64,000 nt of DNA from the NCBI GenBank assembly GCA_013289665.1, contig JABCZN010000002.1, positions 310,001 to 374,000 of the forward strand, written 5' to 3'. The notes under the pieces are model-generated. The model worked only from the letters and a program-made list of their open reading frames with translations, did not search any database and had not been told where the DNA came from. The translations under genes were made by a program, and so were the position numbers. This stretch comes from Acidobacteriota bacterium. Lineage in GTDB: Bacteria > Acidobacteriota > Terriglobia > Acidiferrales > UBA7541. Positions 43,836 through 51,677 of this stretch are shown piece after piece; positions within the stretch are counted from its first letter, which is position 1, and every line of letters starts with the position of its first letter.

Positions 43836-45911
43836 TCAGTGCACCTTACCCGCGTGTAGGGATGGCGTGCCGAATTCCACTCGAATCTTCGATCCCCGGC
43901 GAAGCTTGCTTCCCGCCGCCGGCGTTTGTTGGACTGCAAGGCTGCTGCCAACCAGCACCGGATTCAAGCCAAGCCGCATGCATGCCTCCGCCACTTCCCG
44001 CATCGTTTTGCCCTTAAAATCTGGTACCGCGATGTCGCCGCCCTCGTCCGTGGCCACAGTTACATTGGGCGCTTGCGGTTCTACCGGGGCCGCTTGCGAT
44101 GAATTCGCAGCCTGCTCCGTCATTTCCGCAGGCGCTGAAAAATCCATCGGCGTGTCATCCTCCATCGCCGCCGTTTCGCTTTCGCGATTCTGGCGATAGC
44201 TGGCGTCTACCAGCCGCGGGTTCAACGGCACGTCTCGCGGCACATCCAAATACGCCAGCACCTGCTCTGCAATGCGCTTGAACACCGGCGCCGACACCGA
44301 AGCTCCATCGTGCGGCCAGCCTTCCGGCGAATCAACCGAAACCAGAATCGTGACTGCCGGATTGTTAATAGGGGCAAATCCTGTGAAGGACGCGATCACT
44401 TTTGTGCGCGAGTAGCGCCCCGTTGCCGGATCAATCTTTTGCGCCGTCCCAGTCTTCCCGCCCGCAGTCCAGCCATCCAGCCGTGCCGATTTTCCGGTGC
44501 CGTTTAAAATCACGCCTTCCATCAGTCGCCGCATTGTGGCGGCTGTTTCGGGACGGATTATGCGCCGAGGTTCCGCCGGCGCGGAAGGGCCCGCGAGTGG
44601 CAAAACCTGTTGTCCACGGCGCATCTCTACAACTACGCGCGGCTTGTACAGCAGCCCGCCATTGGCAACAGCGGAAACCGCATTGATCATCTGCAGCGGC
44701 GTCACACCGACTTCCTGCCCCATCGAAATCGAGCCAATCGAAAACGAACCCCAGTGATCCAGCCGCTGTACCAGCCCGCGGCTTTCTCCCGGCAAGTCCA
44801 CCCCGGTTGGAGAACCGAATCCAAACGAGTGAATGTAGTCGTTGAACCGTGGCGGACCCAATTTCAGTGCAATCTTGATCGCTCCCACGTCGCTGGAATT
44901 CGCCAGAATTTCCGCCACGGTAAGCTCGCCATATTTCTTGTGATCGTGAATCCGGTGCCCGGCCACGATGATCGAGCCGTTCTCGCAATTGAAAACCTCC
45001 TCGGGGCGAATCAGGTTCTGGTCAAACGCCGCCGCCAGCGTCACCAGTTTGAACGTCGAACCCGGTTCGTAAATCGCGCTGACTGCGCGGTCCATGCGAG
45101 CTTCCGTCGGCACCGACGTAGCCGAGTTCGGGTTGTACTTGGGCCAGTTCGCCAGCGCCAGGATCGCTCCCGTGTTGGGGTCCTCTACAATCACGCTGCC
45201 CGCCGGCGCGTGAACTTTCTGAATCACCGCCGCAAGTTCCCGCTCCGCGATGTACTGGATCTTTTCATCGAGCGTCAGCACCACGCTTTCGCCGGGGTCC
45301 TGCTGCGATTCGCTGCCATCAAACTTCTGCTGGCGCGCATCGGCCATCACAACGATTTTTTCGCCCTTGCCGCGAATCAGGTTGTCGTACTCGTATTCGA
45401 TTCCGCCCAGCCCGTGCTCATCCACATCCACAAAACCCAGGACGTGCGCCGCCATTTCCAGCTTCGGGTAATACCGCTTGTTCTCTTCCTGAAAATAGAT
45501 TCCTTTCAGGTTCAGCGAACGAACCGCTTCCTCCTCTTCCTGCGCCATCTTCCGCTTGATCCACACGAAGCTGCTGCCCGATTCCAGTTTCTCGCGTAAT
45601 GCGTCCGGCGGAACCCCGAGCACGCCAGAAAGCAGCCGCGCCGCCATTACTGTATCTTTTATTTCTGAAGGAATCGCGAACGCCGATTCGACCGGCACGC
45701 TCATCGCCAGCGGCCGCATGTTCCGGTCGTAAATTGTTCCGCGCTTCGGATCGATTTCAATCGTGCGACGCTGCTGGCGCATGGCACGCGACATATATTC
45801 GGAATGACGGATCAGTTGCAGGTAGGTCAGCCGGCCGAAAACCGCGGTCATCCAAAGAAACGCCACGCCAGCCAGAATCAGTAATCGGACGTGGACTTTT
45901 TCTTGCTCCAT
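43836..45911 (-). CDS. ftsI: Septal penicillin-binding protein FtsI with C-terminal PASTA domain
   Basis: A 691-residue class B PBP. One N-terminal membrane helix (about 8-28) precedes the PBP dimer domain and the transpeptidase. The active-site motifs are YEPGSTFKLV (SxxK), NSSDVGAIK (SxN position occupied by Asp) and GKTGTAQK (KTG). A Pro/Ala/Glu-rich linker leads to one PASTA domain (about 632-688, VPDFKGKTMREVAEACMRLG). It cross-links septal peptidoglycan with FtsW. AGGA is four bases before the ATG. The PASTA addition resembles SpoVD/Pbp2x-type proteins more than the enterobacterial FtsI. Confidence 0.95.
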   Translation of the reverse strand: MEQEKVHVRLLILAGVAFLWMTAVFGRLTYLQLIRHSEYMSRAMRQQRRTIEIDPKRGTIYDRNMRPLAMSVPVESAFAIPSEIKDTVMAARLLSGVLGVPPDALREKLESGSSFVWIKRKMAQEEEEAVRSLNLKGIYFQEENKRYYPKLEMAAHVLGFVDVDEHGLGGIEYEYDNLIRGKGEKIVVMADARQQKFDGSESQQDPGESVVLTLDEKIQYIAERELAAVIQKVHAPAGSVIVEDPNTGAILALANWPKYNPNSATSVPTEARMDRAVSAIYEPGSTFKLVTLAAAFDQNLIRPEEVFNCENGSIIVAGHRIHDHKKYGELTVAEILANSSDVGAIKIALKLGPPRFNDYIHSFGFGSPTGVDLPGESRGLVQRLDHWGSFSIGSISMGQEVGVTPLQMINAVSAVANGGLLYKPRVVVEMRRGQQVLPLAGPSAPAEPRRIIRPETAATMRRLMEGVILNGTGKSARLDGWTAGGKTGTAQKIDPATGRYSRTKVIASFTGFAPINNPAVTILVSVDSPEGWPHDGASVSAPVFKRIAEQVLAYLDVPRDVPLNPRLVDASYRQNRESETAAMEDDTPMDFSAPAEMTEQAANSSQAAPVEPQAPNVTVATDEGGDIAVPDFKGKTMREVAEACMRLGLNPVLVGSSLAVQQTPAAGSKLRRGSKIRVEFGTPSLHAGKVH

Positions 45912-45999
45912 GGTTCCTGGGACTCGGCTCGCGCTCCGGACGGCTGGAAAAGTATTTCGAAACTCGTTGGATTTCGGCGCTCGCCATCATTCGGGCGAG

Positions 46000-46548
46000 C
46001 TAGGGAACGCGGTTCGGCCGCACCAGGCGCGCGGACTCGACCTGGGAACCATCGAAATTCGCGTATTCAAGTACTTGCGAAGGATCCGGCCGTTCGAATC
46101 CCAACTGGTGCGCGATTGCGTCAATCCGGTGCGGATTCCGCCAGGTCTCGATTTTCAGTTTCAGTTGTCCATTGAGCGCCACCGCTTGCGTCTGCTTGCC
46201 CTTCAGGTCTTCCAGTTGAAAGCTCAAGTCAATGCAGCGGAAATGCTGGTAGATGTACAGCATGCAAAACATGGCCACGATTCCGCCGAGCGCCGCCGTC
46301 TTGTAGTAATTTTTCAGCTTCACCGGCTCCACGTGGCGCACCAGGCGGGAATTATCAATCCGCTTCACGGTGTGAAATTCCACTATCGGCGGTTTGCGCA
46401 GAGAGAGGCCCCTGTGCAGCCGCGGCCCCACACGGCCGACCTCCGGCTTCAAGCGCTGCGGAACTCCCCCTTGACCGCGAATGACTCTTGGCTCCCGAAG
46501 GAACTGATCGCCGCCCGGTACTTCCTGCCATTGAAATGCTGTCGCCAT
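46000..46548 (-). CDS. ftsL: FtsL-like divisome protein
   Basis: About 182 residues, between rsmH and ftsI where ftsL belongs. A long cytoplasmic N-terminus (about 95 residues, Arg/Pro-rich) leads to one membrane helix (about 90-110, KTAALGGIVAMFCMLYIYQHF). A short coiled-coil-like periplasmic segment follows (LSFQLEDLKGKQTQAVALNGQLKLKIE). FtsL proteins are poorly conserved, so this rests on position and topology. The ATG at 46548 follows the rsmH stop by one base. The N-terminal tail is longer than in the enterobacterial protein. Confidence 0.8.
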   Translation of the reverse strand: MATAFQWQEVPGGDQFLREPRVIRGQGGVPQRLKPEVGRVGPRLHRGLSLRKPPIVEFHTVKRIDNSRLVRHVEPVKLKNYYKTAALGGIVAMFCMLYIYQHFRCIDLSFQLEDLKGKQTQAVALNGQLKLKIETWRNPHRIDAIAHQLGFERPDPSQVLEYANFDGSQVESARLVRPNRVP

Positions 46549-46549
46549 C

Positions 46550-47494
46550 TCACACCTTCTCCGCGCACCTGAGCTTCGCGCTTCGCGATCTCGGGTTCGC
46601 TGCCTGCTCTTCTGGGCGGGGCACAATCACGTGTTTGGTGAGCACTCTGAGCGTTCCGGCTTTTTCGCCTTCCTGGAACGCGCGCTTCACCGGGCGGTCT
46701 TCCCGCGAGTGGTACGTCAACATCACCCATCGGCCGCCTGAATTTAATGTGGCAGGGGCCCGAAAAAGAAACTGCCCGAGTTCCTCCATCTCTCGATTCA
46801 CCGCTATCCGCAGCGCCAGAAACGTTTTTGTTGCGGGATGCAGTCTCTGCCTTCCCCATTGCTTCCGGACGCCTGCCACAACCGTTGCCAGATGCGCCGT
46901 GTCGCGAATTGGCCGCGCTTTCACGATGGCCCTGGCGATCCTTCTGGAATCGTGCTCTTCCGCTTCCTGGTAGAGCAGGTCGGCCACTTCCTTCTCCGAC
47001 CACCGATTCACAATCTCGTCTGCCGTCAGCGTGTCTTCTTCCGCGTCTCCGCTGCTCATTCGCATGTCCAGCGGCCCCGCGTCGCGGAACGAAAATCCCC
47101 GCTCCGGACGGTCAAGCTGCATGCTCGAAACTCCCAAGTCTGCCAAGACCCCGTCCACCCTCGCTATCCCCAACCCGTGTACGGCCTCCGCAATCTTCGA
47201 GAACGGCGAGTGGACGAAACTCACTAAACTCCCAAACTCCCCCAGCCGCTCCTGCGCGATCTGCAGCGCCCGTGCGTCCCGGTCCAGGCTGATCAACCGG
47301 CCTTTTCCCCCTGACAACCGCGCGGCGATGGCCGCCGAATGTCCGCCTGCTCCGAGCGTTGCGTCTAGGTAGATTCCGTCCGGCTTTATTTGCAGCCATT
47401 CGAGCACCTCTTCCAACAGCACGGGAACGTGTGGCCTCGCCGATATCTCTTCCCGTTTGCCAATCGCCTGCCCTGAGTCTGACCGAAGGGCCAC
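46550..47494 (-). CDS. rsmH: 16S rRNA (cytosine-1402-N4)-methyltransferase
   Basis: A 314-residue methyltransferase that modifies C1402 in the ribosomal P-site. The signatures are RPHVPVLLEEVLEWL, the SAM-binding YLDATLGAGGHSAAI, LADLGVSSMQLD and RGFSFRDAGPLDMRM, with LTYHSREDRPVKRAF near the C-terminus. The start is GTG with AGGAAG six bases upstream. It is the second gene of the dcw cluster, 14 bases after mraZ. Confidence 0.96.
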   Translation of the reverse strand: MALRSDSGQAIGKREEISARPHVPVLLEEVLEWLQIKPDGIYLDATLGAGGHSAAIAARLSGGKGRLISLDRDARALQIAQERLGEFGSLVSFVHSPFSKIAEAVHGLGIARVDGVLADLGVSSMQLDRPERGFSFRDAGPLDMRMSSGDAEEDTLTADEIVNRWSEKEVADLLYQEAEEHDSRRIARAIVKARPIRDTAHLATVVAGVRKQWGRQRLHPATKTFLALRIAVNREMEELGQFLFRAPATLNSGGRWVMLTYHSREDRPVKRAFQEGEKAGTLRVLTKHVIVPRPEEQAANPRSRSAKLRCAEKV

Positions 47495-47508
47495 TCGTCA
47501 CTTCCTGT

Positions 47509-47958
47509 CTAAATCCCCAAATCCCCGAGAATCTTGTTGTCTTCGTCCGTGTAGGGTTCGCTCTTCATCTGATCCAGAGCCCGAGCGTTGTTGATCACCT
47601 CCAGGTAATCCAACGCCCCCAGCACCGCCACGTCGCCCTTCGCTTGCGCCGCTTCCCGCAACACAGCAGGCAGCAGCACCCGTCCTTGCCCATCCATTTC
47701 GACCGCCTGGCCGAAATAGCTGGTCCGCAGCAAAAACTTGCGCTTCACCGGATGCGTGCTGGGCAGCTTCGCCAACTTGTCCTCAATCTCGCCCCATACC
47801 TTCATGGGGTAGATGCGGACCGTTTCACCGGTTGGGCTGGTAATGTAGAACTGGTTGCCAAATTCCTTCAAAGCGTCGAGAAACACGGCGGGTATTTTCA
47901 GACGACCCTTCTCGTCCACCTTCGCTGGACAGTTTCCCCGCAGTTTCACGTTGCCCAC
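47509..47958 (-). CDS. mraZ: Transcriptional regulator MraZ
   Basis: A 149-residue AbrB-like (SpoVT/MraZ fold) regulator. Two MraZ repeats are visible, VDEKGRLKIPAVFLDAL and VEMDGQGRVLLPAVLREAA, with the DxxGR core in each. MraZ forms ring-shaped octamers and controls the dcw operon by binding 10-bp spaced repeats upstream of its own gene, which are present here. The start is GTG (47958); the Shine-Dalgarno is weak. Confidence 0.95.
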   Translation of the reverse strand: MGNVKLRGNCPAKVDEKGRLKIPAVFLDALKEFGNQFYITSPTGETVRIYPMKVWGEIEDKLAKLPSTHPVKRKFLLRTSYFGQAVEMDGQGRVLLPAVLREAAQAKGDVAVLGALDYLEVINNARALDQMKSEPYTDEDNKILGDLGI

Positions 47959-48002
47959 TTCGCTGGAGAATCGGTTTGCCCAATTCCACCACAGCCCTCT
48001 AG

Positions 48003-48052
48003 ACCACCCTACTTTACTCTACTGGAAACCACTTCAAACCACTTCTGCCCAC
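48003..48052. promoter_or_regulatory. MraZ operator: five 10-bp repeats
   Basis: Read on the minus strand, five units start every ten bases: GTGGGCAGAA, GTGGTTTGAA, GTGGTTTCCA, GTAGAGTAAA and GTAGGGTGGT. The first three keep GTGG; the last two read GTAG. MraZ boxes in other bacteria are TGGGN or AAGTGKN units at the same 10-bp period. They begin right after the -10 hexamer and cover the start of transcription, as expected for repression. Confidence 0.75.
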
Positions 48053-48080
48053 ATCCTATTCCGATTGGTAAACATGTCAA
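48053..48080 (-). promoter_or_regulatory. Promoter of the dcw cluster
   Basis: A perfect -35 TTGACA (48080-48075) and TAGGAT (48058-48053) are separated by 16 bases. Transcription would begin near 48046, inside the MraZ repeats, leaving a leader of roughly 88 bases before mraZ. Confidence 0.7.
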
Positions 48081-48313
48081 GGGAATTCAACGGGATTTGT
48101 GCAAAACATGTGGAATTTAACGAATGCAGGTAACAGAAGAGTTGAGTAGAAGCCTTCGCTGCTTTCGCCTGATGTTCGTCTTTTCTCCGGCCGGCCGCCA
48201 GCTTGGCATCACTTCTGGAAGCTCATCCAATCCCTATTCCCTTAGGCGTTTTCCTATGTTAAGTTGGAGTCGTTTGAGCCACTCTGTTCATCCGAATTGA
48301 AGGAGCCATCGCC

Positions 48314-48391
48314 ATGGAATGGGTCACCCCGCAACATGAAGAAATCGATTTGAATTGTGAAGTCAGCTCGTACGCCAACGCTGAACTTTAG
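48314..48391 (+). CDS. pqqA: PqqA precursor peptide
   Basis: A 25-residue peptide too short for standard ORF lists. Its second half reads NCEVSSYANAEL, holding the invariant Glu (16) and Tyr (20) in E-x3-Y spacing that PqqE cross-links and that become the PQQ carbon skeleton. The N-terminal half (MEWVTPQHEE) acts as leader for PqqD. AAGGAG lies nine bases before the ATG. It is immediately followed by a strong hairpin and then pqqB, the usual arrangement for making more precursor than enzymes. Confidence 0.93.
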   Translation: MEWVTPQHEEIDLNCEVSSYANAEL

Positions 48392-48404
48392 TCCTGAGTT
48401 GTGG

Positions 48405-48435
48405 GGCCCGACCGCCGCAGCGGTCGGGCCGTTTT
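48405..48435 (+). terminator. pqqA-pqqB intergenic hairpin, partial terminator
   Basis: GGCCCGACCGC pairs perfectly with GCGGTCGGGCC (11 bp) around CGCA, followed by GTTTTG. The short T-run suggests partial termination or mRNA stabilisation, giving high pqqA and lower pqqBCDE levels. Confidence 0.8.
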
Positions 48436-48501
48436 GTGTCCGTACCCCTTTGACTCTCCAGCCCCGGTTCGATGTTCGCTTTTCTCCCCGGAGAATTCCT
48501 T

Positions 48502-49437
48502 GTGAAAATCAAGATCCTCGGCTCAGCAGCGGGCGGCGGCTTTCCGCAATGGAATTGCGCCTGCCGCAATTGCTCGAGGCTCCGAGCCGGGAAACTTCAG
48601 GCCAAGCCGCGCTCGCAAACGCAAATTGCATTTTCACCCGATGATCGAGTCTGGTTTTTAGTTGGCGCTTCACCGGACTTACGCGCGCAGATTCTCTCGG
48701 TTCCCGAACTCGTTCCCCACGCTGACGCCCCGGGACTCTCCCCGATCGGCGGCATCTTTTTGCCATCGGCGGACGTGGACGCGGTTATGGGCCTGCTGCA
48801 TCTGCGCGAATTCCAGACTTTCTTCGTTTTCGCCACTCCGGCGGTCCAGTGCGTCCTCAAGACCGAAAACCGCATCTTCAAAGTGCTTGAGCGCGGTGAT
48901 TTGCCCCTGCAGTGGCAAGTCCTCTCAAACAACGGCCGACTCGGGTGCCATCTCTCGGCGAGCCCGGGTGAATCGCCCACGTTTGTCTGCAACACGATTT
49001 CCCTCGGAGGCTTGTTTCCGGATTACGTCAGCGAAGAATTCCTTCGCGCCGCTGAACCGGACGACGCCACGCTCGGGTTTCTGTTCGAGCAGGATGGCAA
49101 GAAGCTCTTCATTGCGACTTCCCTTTCCGGCGAAAACGCGGAATGGCAAAAGCTGGCTGTCAGTGCGGACGTTACCTTGATCGACGGCACTTTTTGGTCC
49201 AACGATGAACTGCAGCGCACCAGGCGCACCAACAAAACCGCCCGCGAAATCGGCCACCTCCCGCTCTCCGGCTCCGACGGATTGCTCGCGCAATTTCCTG
49301 CCAATGCGACGGGCCGCAAGATTCTCATTCATATCAACAACACCAATCCCATCCTCGATGAAGACTCGCCCGAACACCGCGCGGTACTGGAAGCCGGCTT
49401 TGAAATCGCCTACGATGGCCTTAACATTTCGCTATGA
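48502..49437 (+). CDS. pqqB: PQQ biosynthesis protein PqqB
   Basis: About 311 residues of the metallo-beta-lactamase fold. It begins KIKILGSAAGGGFPQWNCACRNC, the standard PqqB start with its zinc Cys motif, and includes FLPSADVDAVMGLLHLR and LIDGTFWSNDEL. PqqB hydroxylates the tyrosine of the cross-linked intermediate and may have other roles. I place the start at GTG 48502, eight bases after GGAG; an ATG at 48472 would add ten atypical residues. Its stop overlaps the pqqC start (ATGA). Confidence 0.95.
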   Translation: MKIKILGSAAGGGFPQWNCACRNCSRLRAGKLQAKPRSQTQIAFSPDDRVWFLVGASPDLRAQILSVPELVPHADAPGLSPIGGIFLPSADVDAVMGLLHLREFQTFFVFATPAVQCVLKTENRIFKVLERGDLPLQWQVLSNNGRLGCHLSASPGESPTFVCNTISLGGLFPDYVSEEFLRAAEPDDATLGFLFEQDGKKLFIATSLSGENAEWQKLAVSADVTLIDGTFWSNDELQRTRRTNKTAREIGHLPLSGSDGLLAQFPANATGRKILIHINNTNPILDEDSPEHRAVLEAGFEIAYDGLNISL

Positions 49438-50183
49438 AGAACGGCCAAAACGAAAATCCCCTGGGCGAAAAGGAATTTATCGCCGGATTCCGCGCCATCG
49501 GCGAGGAGCGCTATCACCACAAGCATCCATTTCATCTCCTGATGCACGAGGGCGCGCTCAACCGCGGGCAACTGCAAGCATGGGCGCTCAACCGCTACTA
49601 CTATCAGTCGCACATTCCCATCAAGGACGCGGCGATTCTGGCGCGCAGCAAGGATCCCGCGTTTCGGGTGGCCTGGCGGAAGCGCATCCTCGACCACGAT
49701 GGCGACGGCAAGCATCCCGGCGGAATCGAGAAATGGCTGAAGCTCGTCGAAGGCACGGGCTTAGATCGTGAACAAGCCATTCAGGGCGGAGGCATTCTGC
49801 CCGCCACGCGCTACGCCGTTCAGGCCTACGTGATACTTGTTTCGCGCACCTCACATCTAGAAGCAGTGGCCTCTTCGCTGACCGAGCTGTTCAGCAAAAC
49901 ACTAATCTCGCTGCGCATGGATCGCATGCGCGAGCACTACCCGTGGCTGGTTCCCGCCCTCGAATATTTCAAAGGGCGCCTCAGGCAAGCTCCCGAAGAC
50001 GCCGAGTTCGCGCTGGCCTACTGCGTGAAGCACGCCCGCACCCGGGAGCAGCAGGAGCTTGCCTACGGCGCACTGCGCGCCAAGTGCGATATCCTGTGGG
50101 CGCAGCTCGACGCGCTTTACTTCGCGTACGTAAATCCCGGCTGGCCGCCCCCTGGCGCGTTCCGGCCGGCCAAGGAATCTTGA
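49434..50183 (+). CDS. pqqC: Pyrroloquinoline-quinone synthase PqqC
   Basis: A 249-residue cofactor-free oxidase that carries out ring closure and eight-electron oxidation in the last PQQ step. The family features are clear: YHHKHPFHLLMHEGALN, then WALNRYYYQSHIPIKDAAIL, RKRILDHDGDGKHPGGIEKWL, GLDREQAIQGGGILPATRYAV and the final YVNPGWPP. It overlaps pqqB by four bases and pqqD by one (TGATG). Confidence 0.97.
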   Translation: MKNGQNENPLGEKEFIAGFRAIGEERYHHKHPFHLLMHEGALNRGQLQAWALNRYYYQSHIPIKDAAILARSKDPAFRVAWRKRILDHDGDGKHPGGIEKWLKLVEGTGLDREQAIQGGGILPATRYAVQAYVILVSRTSHLEAVASSLTELFSKTLISLRMDRMREHYPWLVPALEYFKGRLRQAPEDAEFALAYCVKHARTREQQELAYGALRAKCDILWAQLDALYFAYVNPGWPPPGAFRPAKES

Positions 50184-50458
50184 TGAAGCCTGAACTCACC
50201 GTGACGCCGCGACTTGCCCCCGGCGTGCGGCTCAACGATAAATCGCAGCTGCCTCGTACGCTCTTGATGCCGGAACGCGCTCTGCGCCTGAACGGCCCAA
50301 GCCTGGAGATCGTGCAACTTTGCGACGGCAACCACACCGTCCAGCAGATCGCGGAAAAGCTTCACGCGCTCTATTCCAAAGCCGAGCCAAAACGCATCAC
50401 CGATGATCTCCTCGGCTATCTAGCGCTGCTGCACGACCAGCGCGCCATCGATTTCTAG
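50183..50458 (+). CDS. pqqD: PqqD peptide chaperone
   Basis: A 91-residue winged-helix protein, the founding RiPP recognition element. It binds the PqqA leader and delivers it to PqqE. Recognisable are RLAPGVRLN near the start, LLMPERALRLN, LCDGNHTVQQIAEKL and the C-terminal DLLGYLALLHDQRAI. Its ATG overlaps the pqqC stop. Confidence 0.95.
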   Translation: MKPELTVTPRLAPGVRLNDKSQLPRTLLMPERALRLNGPSLEIVQLCDGNHTVQQIAEKLHALYSKAEPKRITDDLLGYLALLHDQRAIDF

Positions 50459-50463
50459 TGTAG

Positions 50464-50485
50464 GGACCGCCTTCCGAGGCGGTCC
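50464..50485. repeat. REP-like hairpin between pqqD and pqqE
   Basis: GGACCGCCT and AGGCGGTCC form a perfect 9-bp stem with a TCCG loop in the 40-base gap before pqqE. There is no following T-run. It shares the GGACCGC arm with the palindrome at 59299. Confidence 0.5.
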
Positions 50486-50498
50486 GCTTCAGCGAGTC

Positions 50499-51605
50499 AT
50501 GACGACCACTCTTCCCACACCGCTCGCGCTCGTCGCCGAACTCACACACCGCTGCCCGCTGCACTGCGTCTACTGCTCGAATCCCCTCCAACTCGCCAAG
50601 CGCGAATCGGAGCTTCCCTCCGAAACCTGGATCCGCGTATTTCAGGAAGCTGCGCAAGCCGGAGTCCTGCAGGTTGACTTCACGGGCGGCGAACCGCTGG
50701 CTCGCCCCGACATCGTCGAACTCGTTCACGCAGCCCGGGTTGCCGGGCTTTACGTCAGCCTCATCACCAGCGGCCTTCCGCTGGACGAGGCAAAGCTCGC
50801 CGAATTGGTGGAGGCAGGCCTTGATCATTTCCAATTGAGCTTCCAGGGAGCGACGGACGAGACCGCGCGCGAAATCTCCAACTCCACTTCTCATCCGCAA
50901 AAACTCCGCGTGCTGCAATGGCTGAAGAAACACCGCGTCGGCGTGACGCTCAATTTTGTGATTCACCGCCAGAACATCCAGGAACTTGAGGAAATGCTCG
51001 CGCTGGTTGACGAACACCGGCCCGGCTGTGTCGAGTTTGCCAGCGTCCAGTATTACGGCTGGGCCCTGGCGAACCGCGAAGCGCTGCTGCCCACGCGCCG
51101 CCAACTTGAATTTTGCGTCGCAAAACTCAAGGAAGCCGAAGAACGCCTGAAAGGCAAGACGCGCGTCGTGTTCGTCGTCCCCGACTATTACGCGAAGTTT
51201 CCGAAACCCTGCGTCGGGGGCTGGGGCCGCAAGCTCATGCTGGTCTCTCCGGATGGCGCCGTGCTTCCCTGCCATGCAGCCCGTGTTATTCCGGGAATCC
51301 AATTTGAAAACGTGAAGGAAAAATCGCTGCGCGAGATCTGGGAGAGTTCACCGGCATTCCAGAAATTTCGCGGTGAAGAATGGATGCAGGAACCCTGCAA
51401 GTCCTGCGACCGCCGTCATCAGGATTTTGGCGGCTGCCGCTGCCAGGCTTTCTTGCTGGCAGGCGATGCGGCGGCAACGGATCCGGTCTGCTCGCTGGCG
51501 CCGACGCGGGGCAAGGTGGATCTAATCCTCGCGGCGGTGAATCAGCCCGAGCAGGCGATCCCGGAACAAAAGCCTACCTATCTCTATCGTCCCAACCCTC
51601 TCTGA
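50499..51605 (+). CDS. pqqE: PqqA radical SAM peptide cyclase PqqE
   Basis: A 368-residue radical SAM-SPASM enzyme that joins Glu and Tyr of PqqA. The SAM-cluster motif is HRCPLHCVYCSNPL (C-x3-C-x2-C), and DFTGGEPLARPDIVELV follows. The C-terminal SPASM region holds the auxiliary cluster cysteines in CVGGWG, VLPCHAARV, EPCKSCDRRHQDFGGCRCQAF and DPVCSLAP. Last gene of the PQQ operon. Confidence 0.96.
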   Translation: MTTTLPTPLALVAELTHRCPLHCVYCSNPLQLAKRESELPSETWIRVFQEAAQAGVLQVDFTGGEPLARPDIVELVHAARVAGLYVSLITSGLPLDEAKLAELVEAGLDHFQLSFQGATDETAREISNSTSHPQKLRVLQWLKKHRVGVTLNFVIHRQNIQELEEMLALVDEHRPGCVEFASVQYYGWALANREALLPTRRQLEFCVAKLKEAEERLKGKTRVVFVVPDYYAKFPKPCVGGWGRKLMLVSPDGAVLPCHAARVIPGIQFENVKEKSLREIWESSPAFQKFRGEEWMQEPCKSCDRRHQDFGGCRCQAFLLAGDAAATDPVCSLAPTRGKVDLILAAVNQPEQAIPEQKPTYLYRPNPL

Positions 51606-51677
51606 AGGGGCGAGAACCTTGGGAGATCGGCCGCAACGCCTGCCCGCCGCAGGCCGGCTATCGCACTCCAAAATTTC

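Noticed and set aside
48003..48052. Possible CRISPR-like repeat
   Set aside because: The units are only ten bases with no spacers; position and sequence fit MraZ boxes.
50464..50485. Terminator between pqqD and pqqE
   Set aside because: The stem is perfect but no T-run follows and pqqE belongs to the same pathway; a REP-like repeat explains it better.
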